Source: an uncultured Paenibacillus sp. (GTDB lineage: Bacteria > Bacillota > Bacilli > Paenibacillales > Paenibacillaceae). From it: a DNA stretch of 53,321 bases. The position numbers were made by a program, and so were the translations under genes. This document shows positions 26,490 through 33,838 of this stretch, in pieces. The DNA lies in NCBI GenBank assembly GCA_927443375.1, contig CAKMKL010000016.1, forward strand, positions 1-53,321. Direction: 5' to 3'. Numbering within the stretch: the first letter of the stretch is position 1; every line of letters starts with the position of its first letter. The notes under the pieces are model-generated. The model was not told the DNA's origin and made no database searches. It worked only from the letters and a program-made list of their open reading frames with translations.

Positions 26490-26576
26490 ATTTCTTGCAT
26501 AAGCTCCGCGTTTTAATGGAAAACTTCTGTAGTGCGAATCAACGCATTGATTCGATATCTTAGGAGGTTAAACAAT

Positions 26577-26765
26577 ATGACAACCCAGGATCCGCAAGAG
26601 CTGCTTAAGCTTAAGCATGAACAGGATGAAGAAAAAAGGGAGTTCACCAACTTTGCCCGGTCTGTCTCCGGCCACGGTGAAGTCGAAGCAGGTCAGGAAA
26701 ACAGTAATGACCGGCTGCCCGACGATCAAAATCGTATGAAGTCAGTGGAGAACAGACAAAATTAA
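26577..26765 (+). CDS. Small hydrophilic protein of unknown function
   Basis: A 62-residue very polar, acidic protein beginning TTQDPQELLKLKHEQDEEKR. It has no signal peptide or Cys, and its composition suggests an unstructured or helical stress protein. The ATG has an excellent AGGAGG at 7 bp, and a terminator follows directly, so it looks like a real small gene. I do not recognise a family. Confidence 0.65.
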   Translation: MTTQDPQELLKLKHEQDEEKREFTNFARSVSGHGEVEAGQENSNDRLPDDQNRMKSVENRQN

Positions 26766-26777
26766 GGAATTAAATGA

Positions 26778-26804
26778 AGCCGATCCCACAAAGGATCGGC
26801 TCTT
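26778..26804 (+). terminator. Rho-independent terminator after the small hydrophilic protein gene
   Basis: AGCCGATCC (26778-26786) pairs with GGATCGGCT (26793-26801) around a 6-nt loop, followed by CTTT. Confidence 0.7.
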
Positions 26805-26809
26805 TAAGT

Positions 26810-26929
26810 CGAACTTCACAAAAGGAGAAAGAGCAATTTGCGGAGGAATTATTAACTGATGTTAGTAATTCAGAACTTACTGTGTTAAGGAAAGTATTAG
26901 TTCAGTTAAATAGAAATGTGGAAAAATGA
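26810..26929 (+). pseudogene. C-terminal remnant of a MarR-like regulator
   Basis: A start-less frame reads EQFAEELLTDVSNSELTVLR and then KVLVQLNRNVEK before a TGA at 26927-26929. This fits the final dimerisation helices of MarR proteins (a SEEELxxLxxLLxxLxxNLE pattern). The DNA-binding part is absent. It borders the decayed oxidoreductase copy that follows. Confidence 0.5.
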
Positions 26930-27016
26930 AAGAAAACGTTTTATTATATAATATCTTATTGAAATAACGAGAAGAAAAAGCGATAATAAAGCCTTTAACT
27001 GGCCTACCTATCGCTA

Positions 27017-27228
27017 TAAGCCATAAGGATATAACAGTGAGGATATGTTTCGTTATTGGCCGATGACAGGCAATCCATCATACATTCCTCTATAAAAAGC
27101 ACCTAAATAGTATTCCGGTATGGCCTTTACAAACGGTGTCGGCCATTACAATTTACCACTTTGCTGCGACTCAATGAGTAACATTCGTAAAGCATAAATA
27201 ACAGCACTGGTTCAAAATCGAAGGAGAT
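27017..27228 (-). pseudogene. Decayed second copy of the FAD oxidoreductase gene (both ends kept, middle deleted)
   Basis: Positions 27017-27126 align with 35615-35723 (C-terminal part of the intact oxidoreductase) with about 90% identity by eye and a one-base indel. Positions 27127-27164 align with its N-terminal codons near 36663-36703. Positions 27158-27228 align with its upstream region at 36752-36819. About 940 bp of coding sequence are missing between the first two blocks. A second deletion joins two CACTTTGC copies that lie about 57 bp apart in the intact locus. The copy is clearly non-functional. Confidence 0.85.
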
Positions 27229-27312
27229 TTAAAAGGAGATATTACGATGGAAAACATATATAATGATGGGTGGGACTGAATGATAAATGATCCATAATAA
27301 AGGAGCATATAG

Positions 27313-28137
27313 ATGACGACTTTAAAAGATGTGTGTGAACGTATTTGCTTACCGGATCCAATGGAAAGAAAAGTACTTGAATTTGCAGGTGAAATCGATG
27401 AGAGAATAACAGAGTCATTTTCTGCTGCCCTCTATGATCCATCTTCCTGGGAAAATGGAGTAAAAGAAATAGCCGGCGTACTTGGAGAGGATCCGGATGG
27501 GACCAAAGTGCTCACTTTTATGCTTCTGTGTGCAGTAGATTCCCATAAGGAGTACGAAAAAAGAGGAATCAGCGAGCGGATTTTTACAGATACGATGAAG
27601 TTTTGTACCCGATTCATTGAGGAACATTACAAGCTGTACGGGACATATGCATTCACATGGGCTTGGTGGTTTCCTAGACAGATTTCACTTCGCGAATTCC
27701 GGATTGGTGCACTTGAATATGAAATGATCGAGCAGGAAGAGAAGAAATATATAAATATACATATCCCCGCTGATGCGGATTTGGGGCGGGAGAGTTTGCG
27801 GAAATCCTATGAGGAAGCCCGGGAATTTTTCGCCGAATATTATCCGGATTTTGGTCAGTCCGATATGGTGTGTGATTCTTGGCTGCTTTCCCCTGTTCTA
27901 ACTAAGTTATTACCTGAGAACTCCAACATTCTGGGCTTTCAAAAGGTTTTCGAATTAACACATGTAGATCATTCTAACGACAGCTCTATAAGATGGGTTT
28001 ATGGAAGAACTGATATTCCAATGCAAGAACTTCCAGAGCAAACATCCTTACAGATGAAAATCAAGGCGTATCTGCTGGAAGGCGGTAGCATTGGCGCAGC
28101 CAAAGGAAGACTGAAGGAAGACCCCTGGAAGAGTTAA
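27313..28137 (+). CDS. Acyltransferase-domain protein (NAT_N/GNAT_C type)
   Basis: A 274-residue soluble protein. The N-terminal part (about 1-120) is helical and matches the NAT-like N-terminal domain; the C-terminal part (about 121-270) contains the typical FTWAWWFPRQISLREFRIGA with EYEM of the GNAT_C domain, and later LLSPVLTKLLPENSNILGFQ. Members are annotated only as acyltransferase-domain proteins and the substrate is unknown. The ATG follows AAAGGAG. In the duplicated locus at 36.8 kb the equivalent gene has been deleted down to its last codons, so this is the only copy left. Ancestrally it was divergent from the FAD oxidoreductase. Confidence 0.75.
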   Translation: MTTLKDVCERICLPDPMERKVLEFAGEIDERITESFSAALYDPSSWENGVKEIAGVLGEDPDGTKVLTFMLLCAVDSHKEYEKRGISERIFTDTMKFCTRFIEEHYKLYGTYAFTWAWWFPRQISLREFRIGALEYEMIEQEEKKYINIHIPADADLGRESLRKSYEEAREFFAEYYPDFGQSDMVCDSWLLSPVLTKLLPENSNILGFQKVFELTHVDHSNDSSIRWVYGRTDIPMQELPEQTSLQMKIKAYLLEGGSIGAAKGRLKEDPWKS

Positions 28138-28219
28138 TCCGTAAGGATAAAGTTTTTTTGTGTAATAGTCTAATGAATGAATTTGTTCCTAGGCGGTACC
28201 CAATAGCAGCCCGAGTAAT

Positions 28220-28699
28220 TTATAGCTGATTTCCAGATAAGTTCTGCAGCAACAGATTATTATACTTTGCTGCATGCTTCTGCTCATCGAGAATAATGCC
28301 ATACAAAGTATCCTTATAAACGCCATAAGGAAGACCGAACCAGATCTTTCGATACTTTTCCACAGCAGACAATTCACCTTGGAAGGCTTTTTGCAACCCG
28401 GCAATATACGAATGCACATGTTCAGGAACTTCGTTGCTAACCCCTGTCACTTCATGTCCAGTTAATTCTTTGTACATTTGCCGGAACATTTGATTATGCC
28501 CTCGTTCATCATTCCGGATAGAGGTAATCACTTCAGCCTGTTTCTGGTTAGGAGCAAGATGAATGAGCTGGTCATAAAAAAGTTCATCATTTCGTTCCCC
28601 TTGAACTGAGGTTTTCATTAACTCAAGCGCGTCTTGCGTTGATGTTGCCCAAACAGGAACGAATTGTGATCTGAACCAATACGGGTAAATCATATTCAT
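28220..28699 (-). CDS. Ferritin-like (rubrerythrin-fold) diiron protein
   Basis: A 159-residue four-helix protein with a complete diiron ligand set: Glu35 in QGERND, Glu65-x-x-His68 in RNDERGH, Glu109 in FQGELSAVEKY and Glu139-x-x-His142 in LDEQKHAAKY. This E/ExxH/E/ExxH order is that of ferritin-like and rubrerythrin-like proteins, which handle peroxide or iron. No rubredoxin domain is attached. The ATG follows GGAGGG. It lies beside the sulfane-sulfur island, consistent with a redox-stress role, but it has its own transcription signals. Confidence 0.82.
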   Translation of the reverse strand: MNMIYPYWFRSQFVPVWATSTQDALELMKTSVQGERNDELFYDQLIHLAPNQKQAEVITSIRNDERGHNQMFRQMYKELTGHEVTGVSNEVPEHVHSYIAGLQKAFQGELSAVEKYRKIWFGLPYGVYKDTLYGIILDEQKHAAKYNNLLLQNLSGNQL

Positions 28700-28890
28700 G
28701 AGCGTAGCCCTCCGATAATGTAAATAATGTCACTTTCAATTATATGCACATGAGCCTAGTGTGTGATTAATTCTAAGTATCGGTTGATTTTATACAAAGG
28801 TTGCGTACAAGGGGCTACAGGGTGCCAGGTTGTACTAAATCAGATTGGATCCATTCAGTGGATTATTTATCTTTTAATGAATATCACAAA

Positions 28891-28924
28891 GAAAGAATCT
28901 GCTACAGATGTAGCAGATTCTTTC
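28891..28924. terminator. Bidirectional terminator between the CoA-disulfide reductase and ferritin-like genes
   Basis: A perfect 14-bp stem, GAAAGAATCTGCTA (28891-28904)/TAGCAGATTCTTTC (28911-28924), with a 6-nt loop. Its main use is probably for the minus-strand reductase gene that ends at 28979. Confidence 0.75.
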
Positions 28925-28978
28925 TTGATCATTTTTTAAGTCGACTGCTAGGAATTACTTATGCCTCTCATCATTGAT

Positions 28979-30904
28979 TTATCCTTTGCGCAGGTAAGCC
29001 TCGATAGTGCCGTCGGCAAGCTTCGTCAACTGAACAAGACTGTTGCGGGACAGCTTTGCCCATGACTTGATATCTTCAAAAAATCCTTGGTCAGAGGCCG
29101 TTACCTTTAAGAGCTGTCCGTCTTGCAGCCGGTCGATACTCTTTTTTACTTGAATGATCGGACCTGGACAGCAGAGACCACAGGCGTCAATGACTTCATC
29201 AGGCTTCAAATGAACAGTTGCAGACAATTGTTCATTTGAAGCTGTATTTTTGTTTTGTGGGACATATTTACTGATCTGATACGTTTTATAACCACCTGTC
29301 AGATTCTTCACATTGAACCCTTTTTGGGTTAAGATCCGGGAAGCAGTGTAGCCTCTCAAGCCAACCTGGCAATAGACCCAAATTTCCTTGCTGGGGTCAA
29401 GGTCCTCCAGACGATCACGCAGTTCGTCGACAGGAAGGTTTATAGAACCCTCAATATGCCCATTCGCATGCTCAAGTTCGCTTCGAACATCCACCAACAT
29501 GGTGCTGTCCAAATTCCGGCCGGCCAAATCCCCGGGTACAAAAACTTCAGTCATTCCGTTAATTACATTCTCAGCTGTGTATCCGGCCATGTTCACCGGA
29601 TCTTTGGCTGAGGAATATGGAGGAGCATAGGAGAGCTCCAGTTCTGTTAAATCCGTAACGGATCCCTTAAAACGGATTACTGTAGCAATATCGTCAATTC
29701 GTTTGTCCACCCCGTCATAACCGACAGCTTGTGCACCCAAAACCCTGCCATCCTCGTTAAAAAGAAGTTTTAAGGATAGCGGAGTAGCTCCAGGATAATA
29801 GGAAGCATGGGAGTTCGGATGTACATAGACAACACGATACGGGATGCCGAGCCGCTGCAACGTTTTCTCGTTATTCCCGGTGGATGCACCAGTCAGGCCG
29901 AAGACCTTAATAATGGATGTGCCTTGGGTCCCTTTGTAAGTGGTACCTAATCCGCAGACATTGTCTGCAGCAATGCGTCCTTGCTTATTGGCAGGTCCCG
30001 CCAAAGGGACGGCTGCCTTATGTCCGTTCACAAAATCCACGATCTCAACAGCATCGCCTACTGCGTAAACATCATCTAGATTCGTTTCCATTCTTTCGTT
30101 AACCAGGATATGCCCTCTGGGTCCGAATTCAAGGCCGCTATCTTTCAGGAAGGCTGTATCCGGTGAAACGCCGATGGCCAGCAGGACGATCTCGCTTCGT
30201 AGAACAGTACCGCTGGCAAGATGGACCTGAATTTGCTCTCCAGTCTCCTCAAAGCTCTGCACCATGTCGGAGAAAATAAGGTTTACTCCATGATCTTCCA
30301 GCTCTTTGGATAATACGGCAGACATCTCGGAATCGAAGGGAGCCAGTAGTTGAGGGCCTGCTTCAATCAGCGTGACTTCCAGCCCGGCTTCCTTCAGATT
30401 TTCTGCCATTTCCACTCCGATAAATCCGCCGCCGATAACTACCGCAGAACGTGTACCTTCTTCACTCACCTTTGTTTTGATTTTGTCTGTATCCGGAATG
30501 TTCCGTAGTGTGTGAATTTTGGAACTCTCTATTCCAGGCAGAGAAGGACGGATTGGTTTTGCACCTGGCGAGAGAATCAGAGCATCATAGTTCTCCTCAT
30601 ACGAGCCTAGTTCCTTACTTTGCACAACAACCTTTTTCCCAACCGGGTCAATAGAGATCACTTCACTTTGGATGCGAACATCAATATTGAAGCGCTTATG
30701 CATGGCTTCCGGCGTTTGTACAAGCAATTTTGAACGATCCTGTATGGACCCCCCAATATAATAGGGAAGACCGCAATTAGCAAAAGAAATATACGGATCC
30801 CGCTCAAACATCACAATATGTGCTTCTTCATCCAATCTGCGCAAACGAGCTGCCGCTGAGGCGCCTCCTGCAACTCCACCGACAATCAATACTTTTTTAT
30901 TCAT
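28979..30904 (-). CDS. CoA-disulfide reductase-rhodanese-TusA fusion (CoADR-RHD)
   Basis: A 641-residue flavoprotein that reduces CoA persulfide/disulfide or polysulfide with NAD(P)H. FAD-binding VGGVAGGASAAARLRR starts at residue 7, followed by active-site Cys44 in SFANCGLPYY. A second Rossmann motif GGGFIGVEMAENL and the FAD motif VYAVGDAVE follow. The rhodanese domain (about 465-550) has Cys in YCQVGLRGY. A TusA-like sulfur-carrier domain (about 565-641) has DACGLCCPGPIIQVKKSI. All reactive cysteines are present. Its start overlaps the ArsR stop by 4 bases (ATGA), so the pair is one operon under ArsR control. It likely feeds or clears cytoplasmic sulfane sulfur. Confidence 0.93.
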   Translation of the reverse strand: MNKKVLIVGGVAGGASAAARLRRLDEEAHIVMFERDPYISFANCGLPYYIGGSIQDRSKLLVQTPEAMHKRFNIDVRIQSEVISIDPVGKKVVVQSKELGSYEENYDALILSPGAKPIRPSLPGIESSKIHTLRNIPDTDKIKTKVSEEGTRSAVVIGGGFIGVEMAENLKEAGLEVTLIEAGPQLLAPFDSEMSAVLSKELEDHGVNLIFSDMVQSFEETGEQIQVHLASGTVLRSEIVLLAIGVSPDTAFLKDSGLEFGPRGHILVNERMETNLDDVYAVGDAVEIVDFVNGHKAAVPLAGPANKQGRIAADNVCGLGTTYKGTQGTSIIKVFGLTGASTGNNEKTLQRLGIPYRVVYVHPNSHASYYPGATPLSLKLLFNEDGRVLGAQAVGYDGVDKRIDDIATVIRFKGSVTDLTELELSYAPPYSSAKDPVNMAGYTAENVINGMTEVFVPGDLAGRNLDSTMLVDVRSELEHANGHIEGSINLPVDELRDRLEDLDPSKEIWVYCQVGLRGYTASRILTQKGFNVKNLTGGYKTYQISKYVPQNKNTASNEQLSATVHLKPDEVIDACGLCCPGPIIQVKKSIDRLQDGQLLKVTASDQGFFEDIKSWAKLSRNSLVQLTKLADGTIEAYLRKG

Positions 30905-31188
30905 GTTCGATCCTCCCCTAAGATTTGTATCAGATGTTTGATCCTTTCGTCTTTAACGGAATAAATGATCTTGAGGCCATTTTTTTCAGTCTTCACAATA
31001 CCTAAAGATCTAAGCTTCTGGAGATGTTGGGAAACCGTTGATTGTGGAAGTTCCAGACATTCCTGCATGTAGGTCACATTGCAACTTCCATTATCGATGA
31101 TTCCTTTTACAATACATAATCTTACCGGATGGGCTAAAGCCTTTAATAATTCAGCAGCCTGAGCATAGGTTTCAAATGGTTTGTCCAT
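30901..31188 (-). CDS. ArsR/SmtB-family repressor, candidate persulfide sensor
   Basis: A 95-residue winged-helix repressor: LKALAHPVRLCIVKGI, then ECLELPQSTVSQHLQKLR as recognition region and IYSVKDERI as wing. It has three cysteines (in RLC, GSC and QEC). Two are placed around helices 2-3, as in thiol-based sensors such as SqrR/BigR; metal-site residues of ArsR proper are absent. The ATG at 31188 is preferred to the GTG at 31203 because of AGGTGA upstream. It is the first gene of the operon with the CoA-disulfide reductase. A near-perfect palindrome lies 33 bp upstream. Confidence 0.82.
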   Translation of the reverse strand: MDKPFETYAQAAELLKALAHPVRLCIVKGIIDNGSCNVTYMQECLELPQSTVSQHLQKLRSLGIVKTEKNGLKIIYSVKDERIKHLIQILGEDRT

Positions 31189-31220
31189 TGACTGAGAAAT
31201 CACCTCGATCCATTAAAACG

Positions 31221-31244
31221 TTATATCGTAATATTATGATATAA
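31221..31244 (-). promoter_or_regulatory. Palindromic operator upstream of the ArsR-reductase operon
   Basis: TTATATCGTAAT joined to ATTATGATATAA forms a 24-nt palindrome with a single mismatched symmetric pair. It lies between the ArsR start and the rhodanese promoter and is the most probable ArsR site. Confidence 0.6.
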
Positions 31245-31341
31245 AGATATGAAATGCAATCCATCCATTGTGTCGATAATATGGCGGGTTGGGTGCATAC
31301 TACTTTGCTTTATCCAAAAAATTAGTTGGTTGCAAACACTA

Positions 31342-31398
31342 TTGACAAACGGGTTCAACACATTTATGATTTATCCATGATAATACCCATACGGGTAT
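31342..31398 (+). promoter_or_regulatory. Strong promoter with a CsoR/CstR-type operator
   Basis: TTGACA (31342-31347) and TATGAT (31365-31370) are 17 bp apart. Just after the start point lies ATACCCATACGGGTAT (31383-31398), the GC-tract inverted repeat recognised by CsoR-family repressors, among which CstR responds to persulfides. It controls the rhodanese gene at 31450. No CsoR or CstR gene is present in the window. Confidence 0.7.
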
Positions 31399-31449
31399 AC
31401 GTAACAGTTTGTTTTAGCGTCCAGATAAAATACTTCAAGGAGAGATTAA

Positions 31450-31767
31450 ATGGCATTTAAAAATTTAAAAGAAATTACACCCCAGAAGGTAGCAGCACAG
31501 CTCAAGAAAGGGGAGGCTCTTCATTTGCTCGATGTTCGTGAACCTGGAGAATGGGCTGAGGGACACATCGCCGGTGCCAAGCATATTCCGCTTGGACAGC
31601 TGGTGGAGCGGCAACAGGAGCTCGATCCAGCACAAGAAACCATTGTCATCTGTCGGAGCGGAAGCAGGAGCGGTCTGGCTTGCGAACTGCTGGGAGAAAA
31701 AGGATTTAACGTTGTGAACATGACCGGTGGTCTTAGTGCCTGGACGGATAAATTGGTTCGTGATTAA
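31450..31767 (+). CDS. Single-domain rhodanese sulfurtransferase
   Basis: A 105-residue cytoplasmic rhodanese that carries sulfane sulfur on Cys68 in the loop ICRSGSRSG. The CH2A motif region HLLDVREPGEWAEGHIAGA and the final MTGGLSAW are normal for this family. The loop CRSGSRS is that of PspE/GlpE- or CstA-like single-domain enzymes. It is first in a plus-strand row of three rhodaneses and is preceded by a CsoR/CstR-type operator, which argues for induction by persulfide or sulfide stress. The start ATG follows CAAGGAGAG. Confidence 0.93.
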   Translation: MAFKNLKEITPQKVAAQLKKGEALHLLDVREPGEWAEGHIAGAKHIPLGQLVERQQELDPAQETIVICRSGSRSGLACELLGEKGFNVVNMTGGLSAWTDKLVRD

Positions 31768-31841
31768 AGACTTACAGAACCCTACGGCAGTAACTGGAGG
31801 CATAATCAGCTGCTGAAAGCTATTGAAAGGACTGGATCAAC

Positions 31842-32264
31842 ATGATAACACTTTTGTACTTCTTGACTGGGGCTGTGGTCATATGGTTCTTGCGCCAGTT
31901 GTGGCCTGTTCGTTCACTTTCCTATATGGATGTTCACAACTGGGTCCAAGCTAAGGAAAGTTTAAATTTGAAAATGCTCGATGTCAGGGATGCTTCGGAT
32001 TATTTGGAAGGACATATTTCCGGCTCGATAAATATATCTTTAGGGCGTCTTCCTTATGTATGGCAGCACGATCTATTTCCTGATGATAATGTACTAATTC
32101 TGTCCAACAATTGGTACCAAAGCAATAAAGCAGCAAGAATCCTCCTTAAGCATGGATTCCGCAGTTTGTTCACAATACACGGTAATGTATGGTCGGCACA
32201 ATCATGTTATCAAAACGTACCAGCAAAAGGAGGCAGACATTGTGGACACAGGTTCAATCATTAA
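31842..32264 (+). CDS. Membrane-tethered rhodanese-like protein lacking the active-site cysteine
   Basis: A 140-residue protein with an N-terminal membrane helix (LLYFLTGAVVIWFLRQL) and a rhodanese fold (MLDVRDASDYLEGHISGSIN, KAARILLKHGFRSL). Aligned on KAARILL with its neighbour, the catalytic cysteine corresponds to Ser88 and the active-site loop reads ILSNNWYQSN, so sulfurtransferase activity is not expected. The last 23 bases overlap the next gene, which may have eroded the C-terminus. It could bind a partner or signal, or be on its way to loss. Confidence 0.75.
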   Translation: MITLLYFLTGAVVIWFLRQLWPVRSLSYMDVHNWVQAKESLNLKMLDVRDASDYLEGHISGSINISLGRLPYVWQHDLFPDDNVLILSNNWYQSNKAARILLKHGFRSLFTIHGNVWSAQSCYQNVPAKGGRHCGHRFNH

Positions 32265-32628
32265 CATTGCAGTGATTGTATTATTGCTCTGGTTTGTTTA
32301 TTCCCGCATAAGACCGGCTAAAGGATTAAAGGCGCTCAGCGCTGAAGAATTCCAAAATGTGATGGAGGGCAGTGAGAAACGGATGCTCATAGATGTACGG
32401 GAGCCAGGAGAGTATAAGACAGGATATATCAACGGTGCGAAGAACATCCCCTTATCCCAACTGTCTGGCCGTTTAGGGGAAATACCTAAGGAGAAAGCTG
32501 TTTTTCTATACTGCCGCAGTGGTATGCGAAGCAAGAATGCGGCAAGAATTCTGCTGAAAAACGGTCATACAGGGCTTGTTCACCTGCAAGGTGGCTTGAG
32601 CGCTTGGAGCGGTAAGCTGAAACGTTGA
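32242..32628 (+). CDS. Membrane-tethered rhodanese sulfurtransferase
   Basis: A 128-residue protein. One N-terminal membrane helix (IINIAVIVLLLWFVY) is followed by a complete rhodanese domain with LIDVREPGEYKTGYINGA, catalytic Cys91 in LYCRSGMRSKNAARIL and LQGGLSAWSGK. The GTG at 32242 follows AAAGGAGG and is preferred over the longer frame that begins inside the previous gene. It shares the unusual tethered layout with its inactive neighbour, which suggests gene duplication. It is probably in one transcript with the two upstream rhodaneses. Confidence 0.88.
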   Translation: MDTGSIINIAVIVLLLWFVYSRIRPAKGLKALSAEEFQNVMEGSEKRMLIDVREPGEYKTGYINGAKNIPLSQLSGRLGEIPKEKAVFLYCRSGMRSKNAARILLKNGHTGLVHLQGGLSAWSGKLKR

Positions 32629-32696
32629 TAAGGATTCAGACCTTTAAGACCTCGCTATGTTCTGATATAAAAATGACAAGAGAAGGATAAAGTATC

Positions 32697-32815
32697 TTGT
32701 TCCATTATACTGTTGAAACACCAAGTCACCTGAACAAGCGATCTTAGCACTTACAGAAAACCTGAAGGCAGCAAATTTCGGTGTTCTTTGGCAGAAGAAT
32801 ATGGATACTCGAAAG
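32697..32815 (+). pseudogene. N-terminal remnant of a DUF302-domain protein
   Basis: TTG at 32697 (after AAGGATAA) starts LFHYTVETP. A single missing A in what was probably CCAAAGTCA shifts the frame, after which SPEQAILALTENLKAANFGV continues with LWQ. This is the start of DUF302 proteins (FHYTVETPKSPEQAI...). The remaining two-thirds of the domain is absent and the fragment runs straight into a terminator hairpin. DUF302 genes often accompany rhodanese clusters, so this was probably the last gene of the rhodanese operon. Confidence 0.65.
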
Positions 32816-32854
32816 AAAAGAACCAATCCCGGGAGACCGGTGATTGGTTCTTTT
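32816..32854 (+). terminator. Terminator of the rhodanese operon
   Basis: AAAAGAACCAATC (32816-32828) pairs perfectly with GATTGGTTCTTTT (32842-32854). The loop contains a second small stem, CCGG-GAGA-CCGG, with a GNRA tetraloop. Confidence 0.85.
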
Positions 32855-32982
32855 GAAGTTTGGTTACGTTGAAAACACTTGCAGAAGTCAGCCTCTGAGA
32901 TCGTATAGAAGGTTTTCTCATAATAACAGCCTTCATTATTTGTTACAGTTTGATATGGGGAAAAGGGGGGGATGTGTATTCT

Positions 32983-33279
32983 TTATTCAATCACTTCTTT
33001 GAGCTGTATTTGCGGAAATAAGACGCTAAGTAGCTCCGTGGCCTGTTGATCCTTGATTTGGTAAATAACTTCCAGGCCTTTTCTGGACCCTTCAATAATA
33101 CCGGCACTACGCAGCTTTTGTAAGTGCATAGACAGGGTTGATTGAGGAAGCTCCAAGCAGTTTTGCATTTCGGTTACATTACAGCTATTTTTCTCTATCA
33201 ACCCTTGAATAATACAAAGTCGAACAGGGTGCGCGATAACTTTAAGCCATTCCGCTTTTCTAATATAGTGTTCTTCCAT
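32983..33279 (-). CDS. ArsR/SmtB-family repressor, paralogue of the one at 31.0 kb
   Basis: A 98-residue repressor closely similar to the other ArsR in this island: LKVIAHPVRLCIIQGLIEKN, then NCLELPQSTLSMHLQKLR and VIYQIKDQQ. The same three cysteine positions are kept (RLC, NSC, QNC), which supports a shared thiol or persulfide signal. The ATG at 33279 lies behind AAGGAA at usable spacing; the GTG at 33288 does not. It is monocistronic on the minus strand, divergent from the lgt remnant, whose loss may have left it without its original target. Confidence 0.82.
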   Translation of the reverse strand: MEEHYIRKAEWLKVIAHPVRLCIIQGLIEKNSCNVTEMQNCLELPQSTLSMHLQKLRSAGIIEGSRKGLEVIYQIKDQQATELLSVLFPQIQLKEVIE

Positions 33280-33311
33280 AGAGTTCACTTCCTTATAGGT
33301 TTCGTCTTACA

Positions 33312-33338
33312 TTATAGCACCATGATATTGAGATATAA
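33312..33338 (-). promoter_or_regulatory. Possible ArsR operator, related to the site at 31.2 kb
   Basis: TTATAGC at the left and GATATAA at the right resemble the outer arms of the palindrome at 31221-31244 but with a longer centre. It lies 33 bp upstream of the second ArsR gene. Confidence 0.35.
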
Positions 33339-33384
33339 ATAATACCCAATATTACAATGGTTATTCTCTACAGGCGGGTGCTGA

Positions 33385-33750
33385 ATGTGCTTCAGAAAAG
33401 TGATCACACCTGAGCAATGGAATGTGCGAAACATCTTCAGGAACAGGATGGTTAGCCCCATCACATTTTCGCTTGGAGCCTTGACAGTTCAGTGGTATGG
33501 AATCATTATCGGTATAGGCGCTTTACTTGGACTTCTAATTGCCATCCATGATTTATTCATGGAATTGTTTTTGATAGGACTTCACTATGCATTGGTGGGT
33601 GCCCGTATCTATTTTGTAGTTTTTCAATGGTATGATTACAAAAACAATCCACTTGAGATCATCAAGATATGGCATGGAGGCATTGCAATCTATGGGGTAT
33701 TAATTGGTGCCTTACTTGCTTGCTGGTTCTACTCCCGCCATAAAGGATAA
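33385..33750 (+). pseudogene. lgt: Truncated prolipoprotein diacylglyceryl transferase (lgt) remnant
   Basis: Encodes the N-terminal part of Lgt: SPITFSLGALTVQWYGIIIG, then VGARIYFVVFQWYDYKNNP and IWHGGIAIYGVLIGALLACW. Lgt is normally about 270 residues; this frame stops at 121, before the catalytic Arg/His region of the second half. About ten residues of the loop after TM1 also seem to be missing (IHDLFMELFLIG replaces the usual REAKRRG segment). It cannot modify lipoproteins. Accessory lgt copies occur beside sulfur or thioredoxin-like genes in some Bacillota, so this was probably an accessory copy rather than the housekeeping gene. Confidence 0.75.
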
Positions 33751-33838
33751 GGATTTTTACGCATTGTTGGTAACATTATGACTTAATCATAAGTCCATTC
33801 TCATATTTGATTAATACTCAAAGGGGAAATAATCACAA

